The notes under the pieces: model-generated
What the model was told of the DNA's origin: nothing
Database searches by the model: none
Seen by the model: the letters and a program-made list of their open reading frames with translations, nothing else
Source of the DNA: CAXBDP01 sp041689935
GTDB taxonomy: Bacteria > Bacteroidota > Bacteroidia > Cytophagales > Cyclobacteriaceae
Reading direction: 5' to 3'
NCBI GenBank assembly: GCA_041689935.1
Contig: JBDNFI010000055.1
Location: 1 to 64,000 of the forward strand
Length of the DNA: 64,000 bases
Made by a program: the position numbers and the translations under genes
Shown here: piece by piece, positions 19,876-29,104 of the stretch
Layout of the letters: every line of letters begins with the position of its first letter
Position numbering within the stretch: the first letter of the stretch is position 1

Positions 19876-20373
19876 TTAAAAAGTAAGACTGTCCACAAAT
19901 TTACGTTGATTAAAGCGAAGGCTTTTAAGCTTTCCTTTATTTTCTACGTGGATAAGATTCATCTGATCGTCGAAGACTTCCATCAAGATCCCATTTTGAA
20001 TTTCGATTGAGTGAAAGGCTGGAATTTTTTCGATCTCCATGTAGCACCACATCGCATCTTCTTCTAGTTCGGAGCCGATAAAAATTACCTCCCGCTTTTC
20101 ACCATCTAGGCTAATGGAAACATGCTTTCTGATATATTCGGCAATGAGTTTTTGTAATTCTTCTGGGTTTTCAGGGCTGCTTACATTTATAAATCTGCCC
20201 GTCATTTTTTTTAAACCAGCTTCCAAATCATCCCAGAAAATTTTATGAATAATTTCCACCCGCTGTTTATCTGTATTGTGATTAATTTCGCACACGCTTA
20301 CATGGAATGGGTGATCCATAAGCGCAGCACTTAATACAAATATCAATACAACCGCCGGTGTGATTACTTTCAT
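19876..20373 (-). CDS. DUF6702 family exported protein
   Basis: 165 residues with a signal-like N-terminus (MKVITPAVVLIFVLSAALMDH). The body (HPFHVSVCEINHN, IIHKIFWDDLEAGLKK, GSELEEDAMWCYMEIE) matches the DUF6702 pattern of Bacteroidota. Members often sit beside HupE/UreJ and an M1 aminopeptidase, exactly as here, although in this window it is divergent from them. A role in metal handling is an inference from the HupE/UreJ neighbour only. An octamer at 20088 encodes K-R-E-V. Confidence 0.7.
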   Translation of the reverse strand: MKVITPAVVLIFVLSAALMDHPFHVSVCEINHNTDKQRVEIIHKIFWDDLEAGLKKMTGRFINVSSPENPEELQKLIAEYIRKHVSISLDGEKREVIFIGSELEEDAMWCYMEIEKIPAFHSIEIQNGILMEVFDDQMNLIHVENKGKLKSLRFNQRKFVDSLTF

Positions 20374-20440
20374 AGGATTTGAAAAATTACCTTTAATATT
20401 ACAAATTCGAATCCAAAATTAGACGAACTAACTTAAATAC

Positions 20441-21028
20441 ATGTCAACATTTCAATTGTTTTACGAAGTGGGTTTCCATCACATCTTGGCGATGGATGGA
20501 CTCGATCATATTCTATTCATACTTGCTCTTTGCTCTATTTATCTTCTCCGTGATTGGCGTAAGGTGCTGATCCTCATAACGGCATTCACATTTGGCCATA
20601 CGTTGACACTTGCTTTGGTTACGCTCAATATTTTCAAAGCTGAATCTAATATCATCGAATTTTTGATTCCCATTACCATATTTGTGACTGCAGCATCAAA
20701 TATTTGGAAGGGCACTAGTGCTTTCCAACGCAGTTCCAAATTTGAACTGAACTACCTTTATGCAGCTTTCTTTGGGTTAATTCACGGAATGGCTTTCGCA
20801 AATGAATTGAAGGCCTTACTTGGCAAAGACAATCAAGTGGTGTTGAAATTACTTTCCTTCAATGTAGGGATCGAGATAGGGCAAATTGTCGTGGTCGGGA
20901 TATTTTTGCTGACAGGCTATATTTTTATCGGCTTGTTTGGGATCAATCGTCGTGATTGGAATTTGGTGATAAACTCGGCAATTGCAGGAATTTCCTTACT
21001 TTTAATCTTTGAAGCCAAATTTTGGTAA
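20441..21028 (+). CDS. HupE/UreJ-family membrane protein
   Basis: 195 residues, about six transmembrane helices. The family motif is clear: FHHILAMDGLDHILFILALC near the N-terminus, then FTFGHTLTLAL, and GLIHGMAFANEL later, with His and Asp residues inside helices as in nickel/cobalt HupE/UreJ transporters. It is divergently transcribed from DUF6702 with about 65 bases between starts, and its 3' end nearly abuts the M1 aminopeptidase start (4 bases), so the two are likely one transcript. Confidence 0.82.
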   Translation: MSTFQLFYEVGFHHILAMDGLDHILFILALCSIYLLRDWRKVLILITAFTFGHTLTLALVTLNIFKAESNIIEFLIPITIFVTAASNIWKGTSAFQRSSKFELNYLYAAFFGLIHGMAFANELKALLGKDNQVVLKLLSFNVGIEIGQIVVVGIFLLTGYIFIGLFGINRRDWNLVINSAIAGISLLLIFEAKFW

Positions 21029-21032
21029 GCAT

Positions 21033-23357
21033 ATGAAAAATTTATTTACACTCCTACTTTTAGTCAACATCAGCTTTATTGGGCAAGCTCAACAGCGTAC
21101 TAGCAATCATGGCAATCGCTTTGAACAATTGGGTACGGAGCTACGCACACCCAATGTGTATCGTACTGGCTCGGGCGCACCCGGCCATATGTATTGGCAG
21201 CAAAGAGCCGATTATGAAATCGACGTGGAATTAGACGATCAAAATCAAAAACTGTATGCAAGTGAGTTGATTACCTACCATAACAATTCGCCTGATATCC
21301 TCTCCTACTTGTGGCTACATTTGGACGAAAATGTAAGAGATAGAGATGCCGATAATTACAAAGCAGCAAGTACCACCATTCGGAATAGAATGAGCTTCGA
21401 TGCATTGAAAACCATTGAAACACATGATGAGGACTTAGGCTTCAAGATAGAATTTGTGCAAGATGCCAACGGCAATGATCTGCCTTATACCATCAACCAA
21501 ACCTTAATGAGAATAGACTTGCCTACTCCTTTGGCATCGGGCGAGAAAATCCAAGTTCGTATAAAGTGGTGGTTCAATATCAGCGACAGATTAGTGCATG
21601 GTGGCCGCCCCGGGTATGAATTGTTCTCAGGCGATGGCAATTACCTATATACCACAGCAGGCTGGTTTCCCCGCATGGCCGTATATGGCGATTACGAAGG
21701 ATGGCACAATAAGCAATTTACAGGCAGAGGCGAATTTGCCCTTCCATTTGGTGATTACAAAGTAAATATGACCGTTCCGGCTGATCATGTAATTGGCTCT
21801 ACAGGCGTATTGCAAAACCCAGATGATGTTCTCACTGCTGCACAAAGGGAGCGCTTTGAACAATCAAAAACTGCTGAGAATCCAGTAATGATTATTACGC
21901 GGGAGGAAGCAGAACGCAACGAAAAGAGTAAATCGACAGATAAAAAGACTTGGACCTTCCATGCCGAAAATGTGAGGGACTTTGCTTGGACCAGTTCACG
22001 CAAATTCATTTGGGATGCAATGGGCGTGGATATCGAAGGCAAAAAAGTAATGGCCATGAGCTATTATCCAAAAGAAGCGTATTCGCTATACAGCAGATAC
22101 TCCACCCAAGCAGTAGCACATACATTGGAAGTTTATTCCAAATTTACCATTCCTTATCCGTATCCAGTGGCTATTTCGGTAGAAGCATCCAATGGCATGG
22201 AATATCCGATGATTGCCTTCAACTACGGACGCACAGCACCAGACGGCACCTATTCGGCTGCCACGAAATATGGTGCAATTGGTGTAATCATTCACGAGGT
22301 AGGCCACAACTTTTTTCCGATGATTATCAACTCCGACGAGCGCCAATGGACTTGGATGGACGAAGGGCTCAATTCATTTATGCAGTTTCTCGCCCAGCAG
22401 GAATGGGAGCCTGATTACCCTCAAAGGAGAGGGCCAGCCCATAAGATCGTGGATTACATGAAAAGCCCAAAGGACTTATTGGAGCCAATTATGACCAATT
22501 CTGAAAATATTGTTCAATTCGGTGCAAACGCCTATGGTAAGCCCGCTACGGCATTGAATATTCTCCGAGAAACAGTGATGGGCCGTGAGCTTTTCGATTA
22601 TTCATTCAAGGAATATGCCCGCAGATGGGCGTTCAAACATCCTACTCCTGACGACTTTTTCCGCACAATGGAAGATGCCAGTGGGGTGGATTTAGATTGG
22701 TTTTGGAGAGGTTGGTTCTACAGTATCGACAATGTAGATATTGCCATTGACCATGTGGAATGGTATAAGATTGATTCACAAAACCCGGAGGTAGAAAATG
22801 CAAGAAGGCGGGAGGAATTTGCCCAACAAGAGGAAGGAACATTCAATATCCGTAATCGCGAAATAGGCATGGAATACCTATCCGATCGGAAGCCAACCAT
22901 CATTAAGGATTTCTACAATAGCTACGATCCCTTCGAAGTGACGGACGAGCAAAAAAATGCTTATACGCGATTATCAGCGACGCTAACACCAGAAGAAAAA
23001 GCGCTACTCAATGGGGAATGGAACTTCTACGAAATGCAATTTTCAAATATCGGTGGTTTGGTCATGCCGTTGATTTTAGAATTTACCTTTACAGATGGTA
23101 CAAGCGAAATGCGCAAAATACCTGCTGAAATTTGGAGATTAAATGAAGGCCAAGTAAGCAAAGTGTTCAAATTCAATAAGGAAGTGGCAAGTATCCTGCT
23201 AGATCCATACCGCGAAACCGCTGATGTGGAAGAGGACAATAATCATTGGCCAAGAAATTTACAGCCAAGTAGATTCGATGCATTCAAGCAGCAAAACACC
23301 CCTAGAGGTGCGGCTAATGATAACAACCCAATGCAGAAAGCAAAGGGAGGAAGATAA
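21033..23357 (+). CDS. M1-family metallo-aminopeptidase, exported
   Basis: 774 residues from the ATG at 21033, which starts a signal peptide (MKNLFTLLLLVNISFIGQAQ); an in-frame ATG at 21009 overlaps hupE and is less likely. The gluzincin motif HEVGH (about 421-425) in VIIHEVGHNFFPM and the third ligand Glu in TWMDEGLNSFM about 18 residues later are intact. The GAMEN-like exopeptidase motif appears as SNGMEYP. It probably releases N-terminal residues from peptides in the periplasm. Co-transcribed with the HupE-like gene and closed by a strong bidirectional terminator. Octamers at 21899 and 22808 both encode R-E-E. Confidence 0.9.
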   Translation: MKNLFTLLLLVNISFIGQAQQRTSNHGNRFEQLGTELRTPNVYRTGSGAPGHMYWQQRADYEIDVELDDQNQKLYASELITYHNNSPDILSYLWLHLDENVRDRDADNYKAASTTIRNRMSFDALKTIETHDEDLGFKIEFVQDANGNDLPYTINQTLMRIDLPTPLASGEKIQVRIKWWFNISDRLVHGGRPGYELFSGDGNYLYTTAGWFPRMAVYGDYEGWHNKQFTGRGEFALPFGDYKVNMTVPADHVIGSTGVLQNPDDVLTAAQRERFEQSKTAENPVMIITREEAERNEKSKSTDKKTWTFHAENVRDFAWTSSRKFIWDAMGVDIEGKKVMAMSYYPKEAYSLYSRYSTQAVAHTLEVYSKFTIPYPYPVAISVEASNGMEYPMIAFNYGRTAPDGTYSAATKYGAIGVIIHEVGHNFFPMIINSDERQWTWMDEGLNSFMQFLAQQEWEPDYPQRRGPAHKIVDYMKSPKDLLEPIMTNSENIVQFGANAYGKPATALNILRETVMGRELFDYSFKEYARRWAFKHPTPDDFFRTMEDASGVDLDWFWRGWFYSIDNVDIAIDHVEWYKIDSQNPEVENARRREEFAQQEEGTFNIRNREIGMEYLSDRKPTIIKDFYNSYDPFEVTDEQKNAYTRLSATLTPEEKALLNGEWNFYEMQFSNIGGLVMPLILEFTFTDGTSEMRKIPAEIWRLNEGQVSKVFKFNKEVASILLDPYRETADVEEDNNHWPRNLQPSRFDAFKQQNTPRGAANDNNPMQKAKGGR

Positions 23358-23379
23358 GAAAAAAGTATTTCTTAAAATG

Positions 23380-23412
23380 AAATAGCCTGTGATAGAAAAT
23401 CACAGGCTATTT
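23380..23412. terminator. Bidirectional terminator between M1 and rsmB-like genes
   Basis: AAATAGCCTGTGAT and its complement around a 5-base loop, followed by TTTTT on the plus strand and preceded by an A-rich run. It lies between two converging genes and can serve both. Confidence 0.88.
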
Positions 23413-23448
23413 TTATGTCACACTTCCAATAATATTATTAAAAAGGGA

Positions 23449-24639
23449 TTATCCTTTCCTCACCATTCTCGCCATAAAGAAGCCATCGAAACCTTCAGAT
23501 GGCCAAATTTCGCGTTGTTCTTCGAGGGTGAACTCAGGGTTCTTTTCGAGAAACTTGAATACCTGATCCATATTTTCGGATGGAAGGATACTGCAAGTGG
23601 CATATACCAATTTACCTCCCGCCTTTACCATAGCAGAGTAATCTTGTAAAATATTGGCTTGTGTAGCTTTCACTTCTTCCAGCATTTCTGGAGTCAATTT
23701 CCATTTTGCATCGGGGTTTCTTTTTAGCACGCCCAATCCGCTACATGGCACGTCCAATAATACGCGGTCTGCCGTATTGTTCAGCCTTTTTATCGCTTTT
23801 GCATTATCGATGGTTCTACATTCAATAATATCAATCCCGCCACGAGAAGCACGGGTTCTAAGATTTTTCAGCTTCCACTCCTCTGTGTCGAGAGAGAGGA
23901 TTTTGCCTTTATTTTCCATAAGTGCGGCTAGGTGCAAGCTTTTGCCGCCACCGCCGGCGCAGGCATCAATTACTCTCATGCCAGGCTCCACTTGCGTAAA
24001 GGGTGCTACCTGCTGTGAAGAAGCATCCTGCACTTCGATCCAGCCATCTTTGAAGGCATCTGTACGGAATACATTTACTCTTTTGTCGAGAATCAGCGCA
24101 TCATCTGCTCCATTCACTCTACTAGTTTTCACATCTATATCATGGAAGAAATACTCCACTCCATTTCTATTGGCTTTGAGGGAATTTACACGCAATACTA
24201 GTTCGGCGTGCTCATTTAAGGAGCGCAACTCTCTATCCCATTTGGTACCGAGCTCCGATTCTCCAAGTTCGTCAAGCCAATCGGGCAAGGACTCGCGAAT
24301 AGCTCGTATCTTTTGATTTTCTCGATCATTGGCCAATACCGCTCTGCGATTGACACCTTTCAACTCCGGCCAATCGGGCAAATCTCTGCTATTGAGTATC
24401 CACCAAACGGCAAATATTTGTTCGTAACTTGGTGATGGAAAGTCGATGGCTTCGTTAATTCTGCGCCAATGCCTTACCATATCGTAGGTATTTTCGGCAA
24501 TAAAACCTCTATCGCGAGCGCCCCATTTGGGATTGGATCGTAAAATCCTCTCCACAACTTTATCGGCTTTGTGATTATCTTCGAATACATAACGGAGCGC
24601 ATTGGCTACGGCATGAACTAATGATCGGTGTAGTCTCAA
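23449..24639 (-). CDS. 16S rRNA m5C methyltransferase, RsmB/RsmF family
   Basis: About 396 residues if started at the TTG at 24637-24639, which overlaps the upstream stop codon as TTGA; a longer frame to 24723 would run deep into the asparaginase-like gene. AdoMet-binding VIDACAGGGGKSLHLAAL, the DVPCSGLGVLKRNPDAKWKL motif with the catalytic Cys of the PC motif, and VYATCSILPSEN with the second conserved Cys place it firmly in the RNA m5C methyltransferase family. Last gene of the hemW operon. One octamer lies at 23615 (A-G-G). Confidence 0.88.
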   Translation of the reverse strand: MRLHRSLVHAVANALRYVFEDNHKADKVVERILRSNPKWGARDRGFIAENTYDMVRHWRRINEAIDFPSPSYEQIFAVWWILNSRDLPDWPELKGVNRRAVLANDRENQKIRAIRESLPDWLDELGESELGTKWDRELRSLNEHAELVLRVNSLKANRNGVEYFFHDIDVKTSRVNGADDALILDKRVNVFRTDAFKDGWIEVQDASSQQVAPFTQVEPGMRVIDACAGGGGKSLHLAALMENKGKILSLDTEEWKLKNLRTRASRGGIDIIECRTIDNAKAIKRLNNTADRVLLDVPCSGLGVLKRNPDAKWKLTPEMLEEVKATQANILQDYSAMVKAGGKLVYATCSILPSENMDQVFKFLEKNPEFTLEEQREIWPSEGFDGFFMARMVRKG

Positions 24640-25127
24640 GGTGTTTGAATAAATTGTCCAGTTTCTAAATTTCTTTGACAGTTTTTGGCGGGAATCAACT
24701 GCCCATTCATGGCAATGAAACAACCCTCCGAAGCCAACTGCATGGCTGCGATAGCAAATCCTAGCTGAAAGTCAGCATCCGTTTCTTTAAAGATAGCAGG
24801 CAAGTGCGATCCTGTTAGGATGATCGTTTTGCTTACAATATTTTGTAAAGCTTTCGCTGTATTTATCATGGTATCGGTGCCATGGGTGATAAGAATATTC
24901 TTTTCCTTTCGCGCCTCTATCAGCTTACGAAGAGCTACACGGTCGGATTCGCTTATATCTTGACTGTCCTTTTTGCAAAATGAAATCACCTCATAGGGTT
25001 GTGAAAACTTAGTCTTCGCTACTATTTTGACAAAAGCGGGTTCCATTATTTCAAAAGCATAGGCTCCAGTGGATTTTGGATAATCCTTGTCGATGGTGCC
25101 TCCTGTTTGTATCAAAAGTATTTTCAT
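24636..25127 (-). CDS. Single-domain asparaginase-like protein
   Basis: 163 residues, only the N-terminal domain of L-asparaginase (whole enzymes are ~330). Both nucleophile motifs are present: QTGGTID at residues 7-13 and the second in ITHGTDTM near residue 80. The C-terminal domain is absent and the stop overlaps the next gene, so this looks like a natural short family rather than a broken gene. Short asparaginase-domain proteins of this type occur in Bacteroidota; their activity is not established to my knowledge. It lies in an operon with tetrapyrrole, replication and rRNA-modification genes. Confidence 0.75.
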   Translation of the reverse strand: MKILLIQTGGTIDKDYPKSTGAYAFEIMEPAFVKIVAKTKFSQPYEVISFCKKDSQDISESDRVALRKLIEARKEKNILITHGTDTMINTAKALQNIVSKTIILTGSHLPAIFKETDADFQLGFAIAAMQLASEGCFIAMNGQLIPAKNCQRNLETGQFIQTP

Positions 25128-25129
25128 GG

Positions 25130-25447
25130 CTAATGAAAAACGATATCAGTAATTACGCCGGTACCAACTTCCTTTTCGAATAGACCCATAATAGCACTTT
25201 TGGAGTGGGAAAGTTCTTGTTTCAATGGAGCAGAACTGAGGGTTACAAACAATACCTTATCTCTGATGAATAGCTTGGTGGTACGATTGGCAATGGTTGG
25301 GCCCATTATTTTTTCCCAAAAAACGATCAAATACGTTTCATCGAATTTTTGATCTATTTGATGCCGACGAAGAAATTCACGGAAAACTTCCTTGAGTGGC
25401 TGGGCTGTTTGTGCCGATCGCTTGAGGAGGTTTTTGTCAAATGCCAT
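25130..25447 (-). CDS. DUF721 (DciA-like) protein
   Basis: 105 residues from the ATG at 25447 (MAFDKNLLKR). PLKEVFREFLRR, then VFWEKIMGPTIANRT and FVTLSSAPLKQELSHSK match the DUF721 fold, which includes DciA, the ancestral loader of the DnaB replicative helicase. Whether this member loads helicase is unproven; Bacteroidota DUF721 proteins are the usual DciA candidates. The start overlaps the end of the cyclase gene by 11 bases, and only two bases separate its stop from the asparaginase-like start. Confidence 0.8.
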   Translation of the reverse strand: MAFDKNLLKRSAQTAQPLKEVFREFLRRHQIDQKFDETYLIVFWEKIMGPTIANRTTKLFIRDKVLFVTLSSAPLKQELSHSKSAIMGLFEKEVGTGVITDIVFH

Positions 25448-26204
25448 GAGTGAGATTGATAATTGGAAATAAAATTGGGCGGGAGGGACTTGCATCCGCA
25501 ACCAGTGTTGTCAACTGCAAATTTAGCAAATATAGGCCGTCCTCTAGGTGATTAGGAATATATATTAATTCGGTAATCGTCGCTTGCCTGCGTATTTGAT
25601 CTGGAAAATGCCAAAAAGCCTTGTGCGCGAGGAGTGCGCCACCGTCTATTTCTTTGTCTACACTTGGCAAATCTACCAGCAGGTGAATCACTTGGTGTTT
25701 AGCCAAATACGCTGCAAGTGAGGCCTCTAAGTAGGGTGGATTAGTGCCGCTGTATTTTCTTGTGATGCTGTCCGCATTATTGGGGATGGTACGTATAGCT
25801 ATTGCATCGCTGTCTATTCTTCCAACTGCCTTCTTGAAGGCTTGCAGTGTGATTACCCTATCGCCATTTTTCAATTCTGGCTCAATAGAAACTACCCTGC
25901 ACATGCTATGAAAATCTTTTAAATAGGCAGTACTCGCGCCATCAGTGCTTATGTGGCCGTAACATTCGGTATGGGTGCCGTTACCATGTGGACTAAAAGT
26001 GAATTTTTGGTAATTGACCGGGCCACCTTCGGCCACACTTCCTACAAAGTTGCCCATGCGAATGATTTCCAATTTAGGATCATCCGCCCAATAGCAATTG
26101 GGATTTTGGCTGCCGTGCTGCAATGGAATGCCAATTTCTACAGGCTTTCTGAGATCTGCTCGGAACAAATTCGTACCATGCAAAAAATCGAAATGTGTAA
26201 TCAT
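25437..26204 (-). CDS. Putative metal-dependent cyclase (kynurenine formamidase-like)
   Basis: 255 residues. The family's metal motif H-x-G-T-H-x-[DE]-x-x-x-H appears as HGNGTHTECYGH near residues 74-85, with a further conserved LLVDLPSVDKEIDGG. These enzymes hydrolyse or cyclise amide or ester substrates, such as N-formylkynurenine; the substrate here is unknown. It overlaps hemW by 4 bases (ATGA) and the DUF721 gene by 11, so translation is probably coupled. An octamer at 25479 encodes P-S-R. Confidence 0.78.
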   Translation of the reverse strand: MITHFDFLHGTNLFRADLRKPVEIGIPLQHGSQNPNCYWADDPKLEIIRMGNFVGSVAEGGPVNYQKFTFSPHGNGTHTECYGHISTDGASTAYLKDFHSMCRVVSIEPELKNGDRVITLQAFKKAVGRIDSDAIAIRTIPNNADSITRKYSGTNPPYLEASLAAYLAKHQVIHLLVDLPSVDKEIDGGALLAHKAFWHFPDQIRRQATITELIYIPNHLEDGLYLLNLQLTTLVADASPSRPILFPIINLTHGI

Positions 26205-27334
26205 AGTGAATCAACAAAAAGTTCGGAAGTAATTGCATCGGCCATCAACCGCCCGCTTGAGCTTAATCGGATGCCTTTTTCGGTTGGTTCAGCCAATTTT
26301 TGTTCAATCAAGATAGCAAAGTTTTCCCATCCTGGCCAATCGGCAGGCAATTGAAATTGGGTTTTCAATAAATCGAAATCCAGCCCCCAGCGTGTGCGCA
26401 ATGCTGTCAATAAATAATCATTTACTTTATCACTTTCACTCAATATCTCCTTTTGGAAATAATCTTTTCCACTTTCCAGCGATTTCAAATACGTAGAATT
26501 ATTGGCAACATTCCATTGCCTAGATTGGCCGTCGTAGGAATGGGCGCTTGGGCCAATTCCCAAATAGTGTTTTTGCAGCCAATAGGAACTATTATGTCGT
26601 GAATAATTTCCCGAATGGCAAAAATTAGACACCTCGTATTGCTCATAGCCATGTTGCGCTGCGCGCTCAATCAGCATTTCGTATTGGGTAGCGGCAAAAT
26701 CATCTTCTGGCTTTCGCATTTTGCCTTTTCGTACCCAATTGCCAAAGGCTGTTTTCTCTTCAATAGTGAGGGAATAAGAACTTATATGCTCAGGTCTGTA
26801 CTGCATCGCCATGGCCAAATCCTCCCGCCATTTGTTGTGATTTGGCTGTGGCACTCCATAAATCAAATCGATGCTAATGTTTTGAAACCCCGCTTGGCGC
26901 ACATATTCCATGGCTTGTAAACCTTCCTTGGCCGAGTGCGCTCTGTTCATCCATTTCAGTATTTCTTCATCAAAACTTTGAATACCCACGCTCAAGCGGT
27001 TGATTCCCGCTTTGTGCCAGTCCGTCGCTTTTTGTAAGCTGATATCATCTGGATTGGCTTCTAGCGTAATTTCCACGTCCTGTTCTATCTCAAAATTGGA
27101 CTGTATTGCATCCAAAACTTGCCCGATTTCCGCCACAGTCAAAATAGACGGCGTGCCACCCCCAAAATAGATACTTGAAATTATTTTTCCCTGAAGATAG
27201 TTTTTGCGTAAGACTAACTCATGCTGCAAAGCGTGCATCATTGCCTCCTTTTGTGCCAAACTTGTGCTAAAATGAAAGTCACAATAGTGGCAAGCTTGCT
27301 TGCAAAAAGGAATATGTATGTAAATTCCAGCCAT
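26201..27334 (-). CDS. hemW: HemW-like radical SAM protein
   Basis: 377 residues. Radical SAM cluster motif C-x3-C-x2-C is present as CKQACHYC near residues 11-18, followed by YFGGGTPSIL and ITLEANPDD, the HemW/HemN pattern. HemW is a haem chaperone that inserts haem into respiratory enzymes; older annotations call it oxygen-independent coproporphyrinogen oxidase. The N-terminus lacks the extra Cys residues of true HemN. First gene of a five-gene operon, divergent from the Omp85-like gene with only 36 bases between the starts. Confidence 0.87.
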   Translation of the reverse strand: MAGIYIHIPFCKQACHYCDFHFSTSLAQKEAMMHALQHELVLRKNYLQGKIISSIYFGGGTPSILTVAEIGQVLDAIQSNFEIEQDVEITLEANPDDISLQKATDWHKAGINRLSVGIQSFDEEILKWMNRAHSAKEGLQAMEYVRQAGFQNISIDLIYGVPQPNHNKWREDLAMAMQYRPEHISSYSLTIEEKTAFGNWVRKGKMRKPEDDFAATQYEMLIERAAQHGYEQYEVSNFCHSGNYSRHNSSYWLQKHYLGIGPSAHSYDGQSRQWNVANNSTYLKSLESGKDYFQKEILSESDKVNDYLLTALRTRWGLDFDLLKTQFQLPADWPGWENFAILIEQKLAEPTEKGIRLSSSGRLMADAITSELFVDSL

Positions 27335-27370
27335 ATTTTGTAAAAGTAGCTAATCCTAATCAGCATTGTT

Positions 27371-29104
27371 TTGTTCCGTATCCTTACAATAATTGCTTCT
27401 ATCTTTATTTTATCTCCTGCATTTGCGCAGCAGGCGGGTCAAATACAGCTTCGTTGGCAGTTTTCGAGCAGCAGCGAGGATATGCCCAATGCACCAAAAT
27501 CGGCAACAGATTCTTTGCAGGCCACACGGATTATCGCAAATACCTTGAACGACTTTCGAGCCAACGGATATTTATCGGCAAATATCGACATGGTAGACAT
27601 GGAAAGCGAAAATTGGGATGTACACTTGTATGTTGGCCCGATGTTCGGCTGGGCAAGGTTAGACGTAGGCAATATAGGTGAGCTAATGCTACGCAAGGTT
27701 GGGTATCGAAAGGTAGATTTTGATGGAAGGAAAATCAATCCCAGCCAATTATCGGCATTGATGAGCAAGTTGCAGCAAGAAAGCATTGATGCTGGCTATC
27801 CATTTACCCAATTGCTTCTCGATAGTTTGCAAATGCGGGAGGATGGCCTTATTGCCCAAGTCAATTTGATCTCTGGCCCACGTGTGTATTTCGATTCGCT
27901 ACAAGTAAACCCTAATGATTTGGTGAAGAATAGTTTTCTCTCAGCGTATTTGGGCATTCGTGAAGGGGATTCGTTCAATGAACAATTTTTCAATCGTGTA
28001 AATAATCGTATCAAGAGGTTGCCCTTTCTAAAACAAAGCCAAGCTCCCTCGGTGATCTTTAGTGAAAATAAGGCCTATCCATTATTAAGACTGGAGCTAC
28101 AAAAGGTGAATCAGGTAGATGGTGTCTTGGGTCTGCTGCCAAATGAGCTAGACCCCGGCAAAGTATTGGTTACCGGCCAGCTCAACTTGGAACTGCATAA
28201 CCTATTCCAATCTGGCAAAAGGCTGGGCATAGAATGGCAACAAATGCGGCCCGAATCGCAATTGCTACGGATGGAATACAGCCACTCTAATCTGATAAAT
28301 TCGCCAATCGATTTAGATTTGGGATTTTTCTTGCTCAAAGAAGATTCCTCCTTCTTGAATACCGACTTGCGGATATCGCTGGGCTATTTGGCGGGAAATG
28401 CCAGTCAGCTCAAATTTATGGCGGGCAATCAACGAGGGAGTTTACTTTCGGTTGGCCAAAATACAGGGCAGGATCAACTCAGCAATCTGGCCGATACGCA
28501 ATACAGTTATTATGGTATCAATTGGAACATGATCACAACGGATGATCCTTTTCATCCATTCCAAGGCTGGCATGTGAATGTAAGTGCCGATATTGGAAAC
28601 AGGCGAATACTGGAAAACGCCTCACTTCCTCCCGCTTTTTTCGAAGGGGTAGATTTGCGATCGGTGAAGTTCACTGCGCAGGCTTCTGCTGAAAACTTTA
28701 GTCCATTGAGTTCAAGGATCATTTTACGCAGCAAGCTACAAGGTGGCTGGGTCGAAAATCAACGGCTTTTCCTAAATGAACTCCATAGGCTTGGCGGGCT
28801 TAATTCCCTTCGAGGATTCAACGAAAACTTCTTTTTTGCCTCCCGCTATGCCATTCTCAATTTGGAACCAAGGTTTTACTTAGATCCAAATTCGTATTTT
28901 TTTCTATTTTATGATCAAGCATTGCTTTATTACGAACTTGAAACTACTAAATTTGAGGATTCTCCATTTGGTATAGGAGCTGGGGTAAGTTTCACCACCA
29001 ATGCGGGAATTTTTAATCTGGCTTATGGACTCGGCAATTCAAAACTTCAGAAATTTGAGTTCAGCAACTCTAAAATACATATTGGGTACATCAGCCGTTT
29101 TTAG
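27371..29104 (+). CDS. Omp85-family protein with POTRA domains
   Basis: 577 residues with signal peptide MFRILTIIASIFILSPAFAQ (the first codon is TTG or a nearby alternative). Residues ~40-230 form POTRA-like alpha/beta modules (for example GYPFTQLLLDSLQMREDG, GPRVYFDSLQV), and the C-terminal ~330 residues a barrel with the Omp85 pattern (LNELHRLGGLNSLRGFNENF, where R-G-F is the conserved lid-lock-type motif). It is related to BamA/TamA; which one cannot be decided here. Octamers at 27835, 28628 and 28839 occupy three different codon phases. Confidence 0.8.
   Translation: MFRILTIIASIFILSPAFAQQAGQIQLRWQFSSSSEDMPNAPKSATDSLQATRIIANTLNDFRANGYLSANIDMVDMESENWDVHLYVGPMFGWARLDVGNIGELMLRKVGYRKVDFDGRKINPSQLSALMSKLQQESIDAGYPFTQLLLDSLQMREDGLIAQVNLISGPRVYFDSLQVNPNDLVKNSFLSAYLGIREGDSFNEQFFNRVNNRIKRLPFLKQSQAPSVIFSENKAYPLLRLELQKVNQVDGVLGLLPNELDPGKVLVTGQLNLELHNLFQSGKRLGIEWQQMRPESQLLRMEYSHSNLINSPIDLDLGFFLLKEDSSFLNTDLRISLGYLAGNASQLKFMAGNQRGSLLSVGQNTGQDQLSNLADTQYSYYGINWNMITTDDPFHPFQGWHVNVSADIGNRRILENASLPPAFFEGVDLRSVKFTAQASAENFSPLSSRIILRSKLQGGWVENQRLFLNELHRLGGLNSLRGFNENFFFASRYAILNLEPRFYLDPNSYFFLFYDQALLYYELETTKFEDSPFGIGAGVSFTTNAGIFNLAYGLGNSKLQKFEFSNSKIHIGYISRF

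Noticed and set aside
23654..24316. 220-codon open frame antisense to the rRNA methyltransferase gene
   Set aside because: Ser-rich shadow of a clearly conserved gene on the other strand.
24636..25127. Asparaginase-like gene as a pseudogene
   Set aside because: Tight overlap with the next gene and intact motifs suggest a stable short form; no C-terminal remnant follows.
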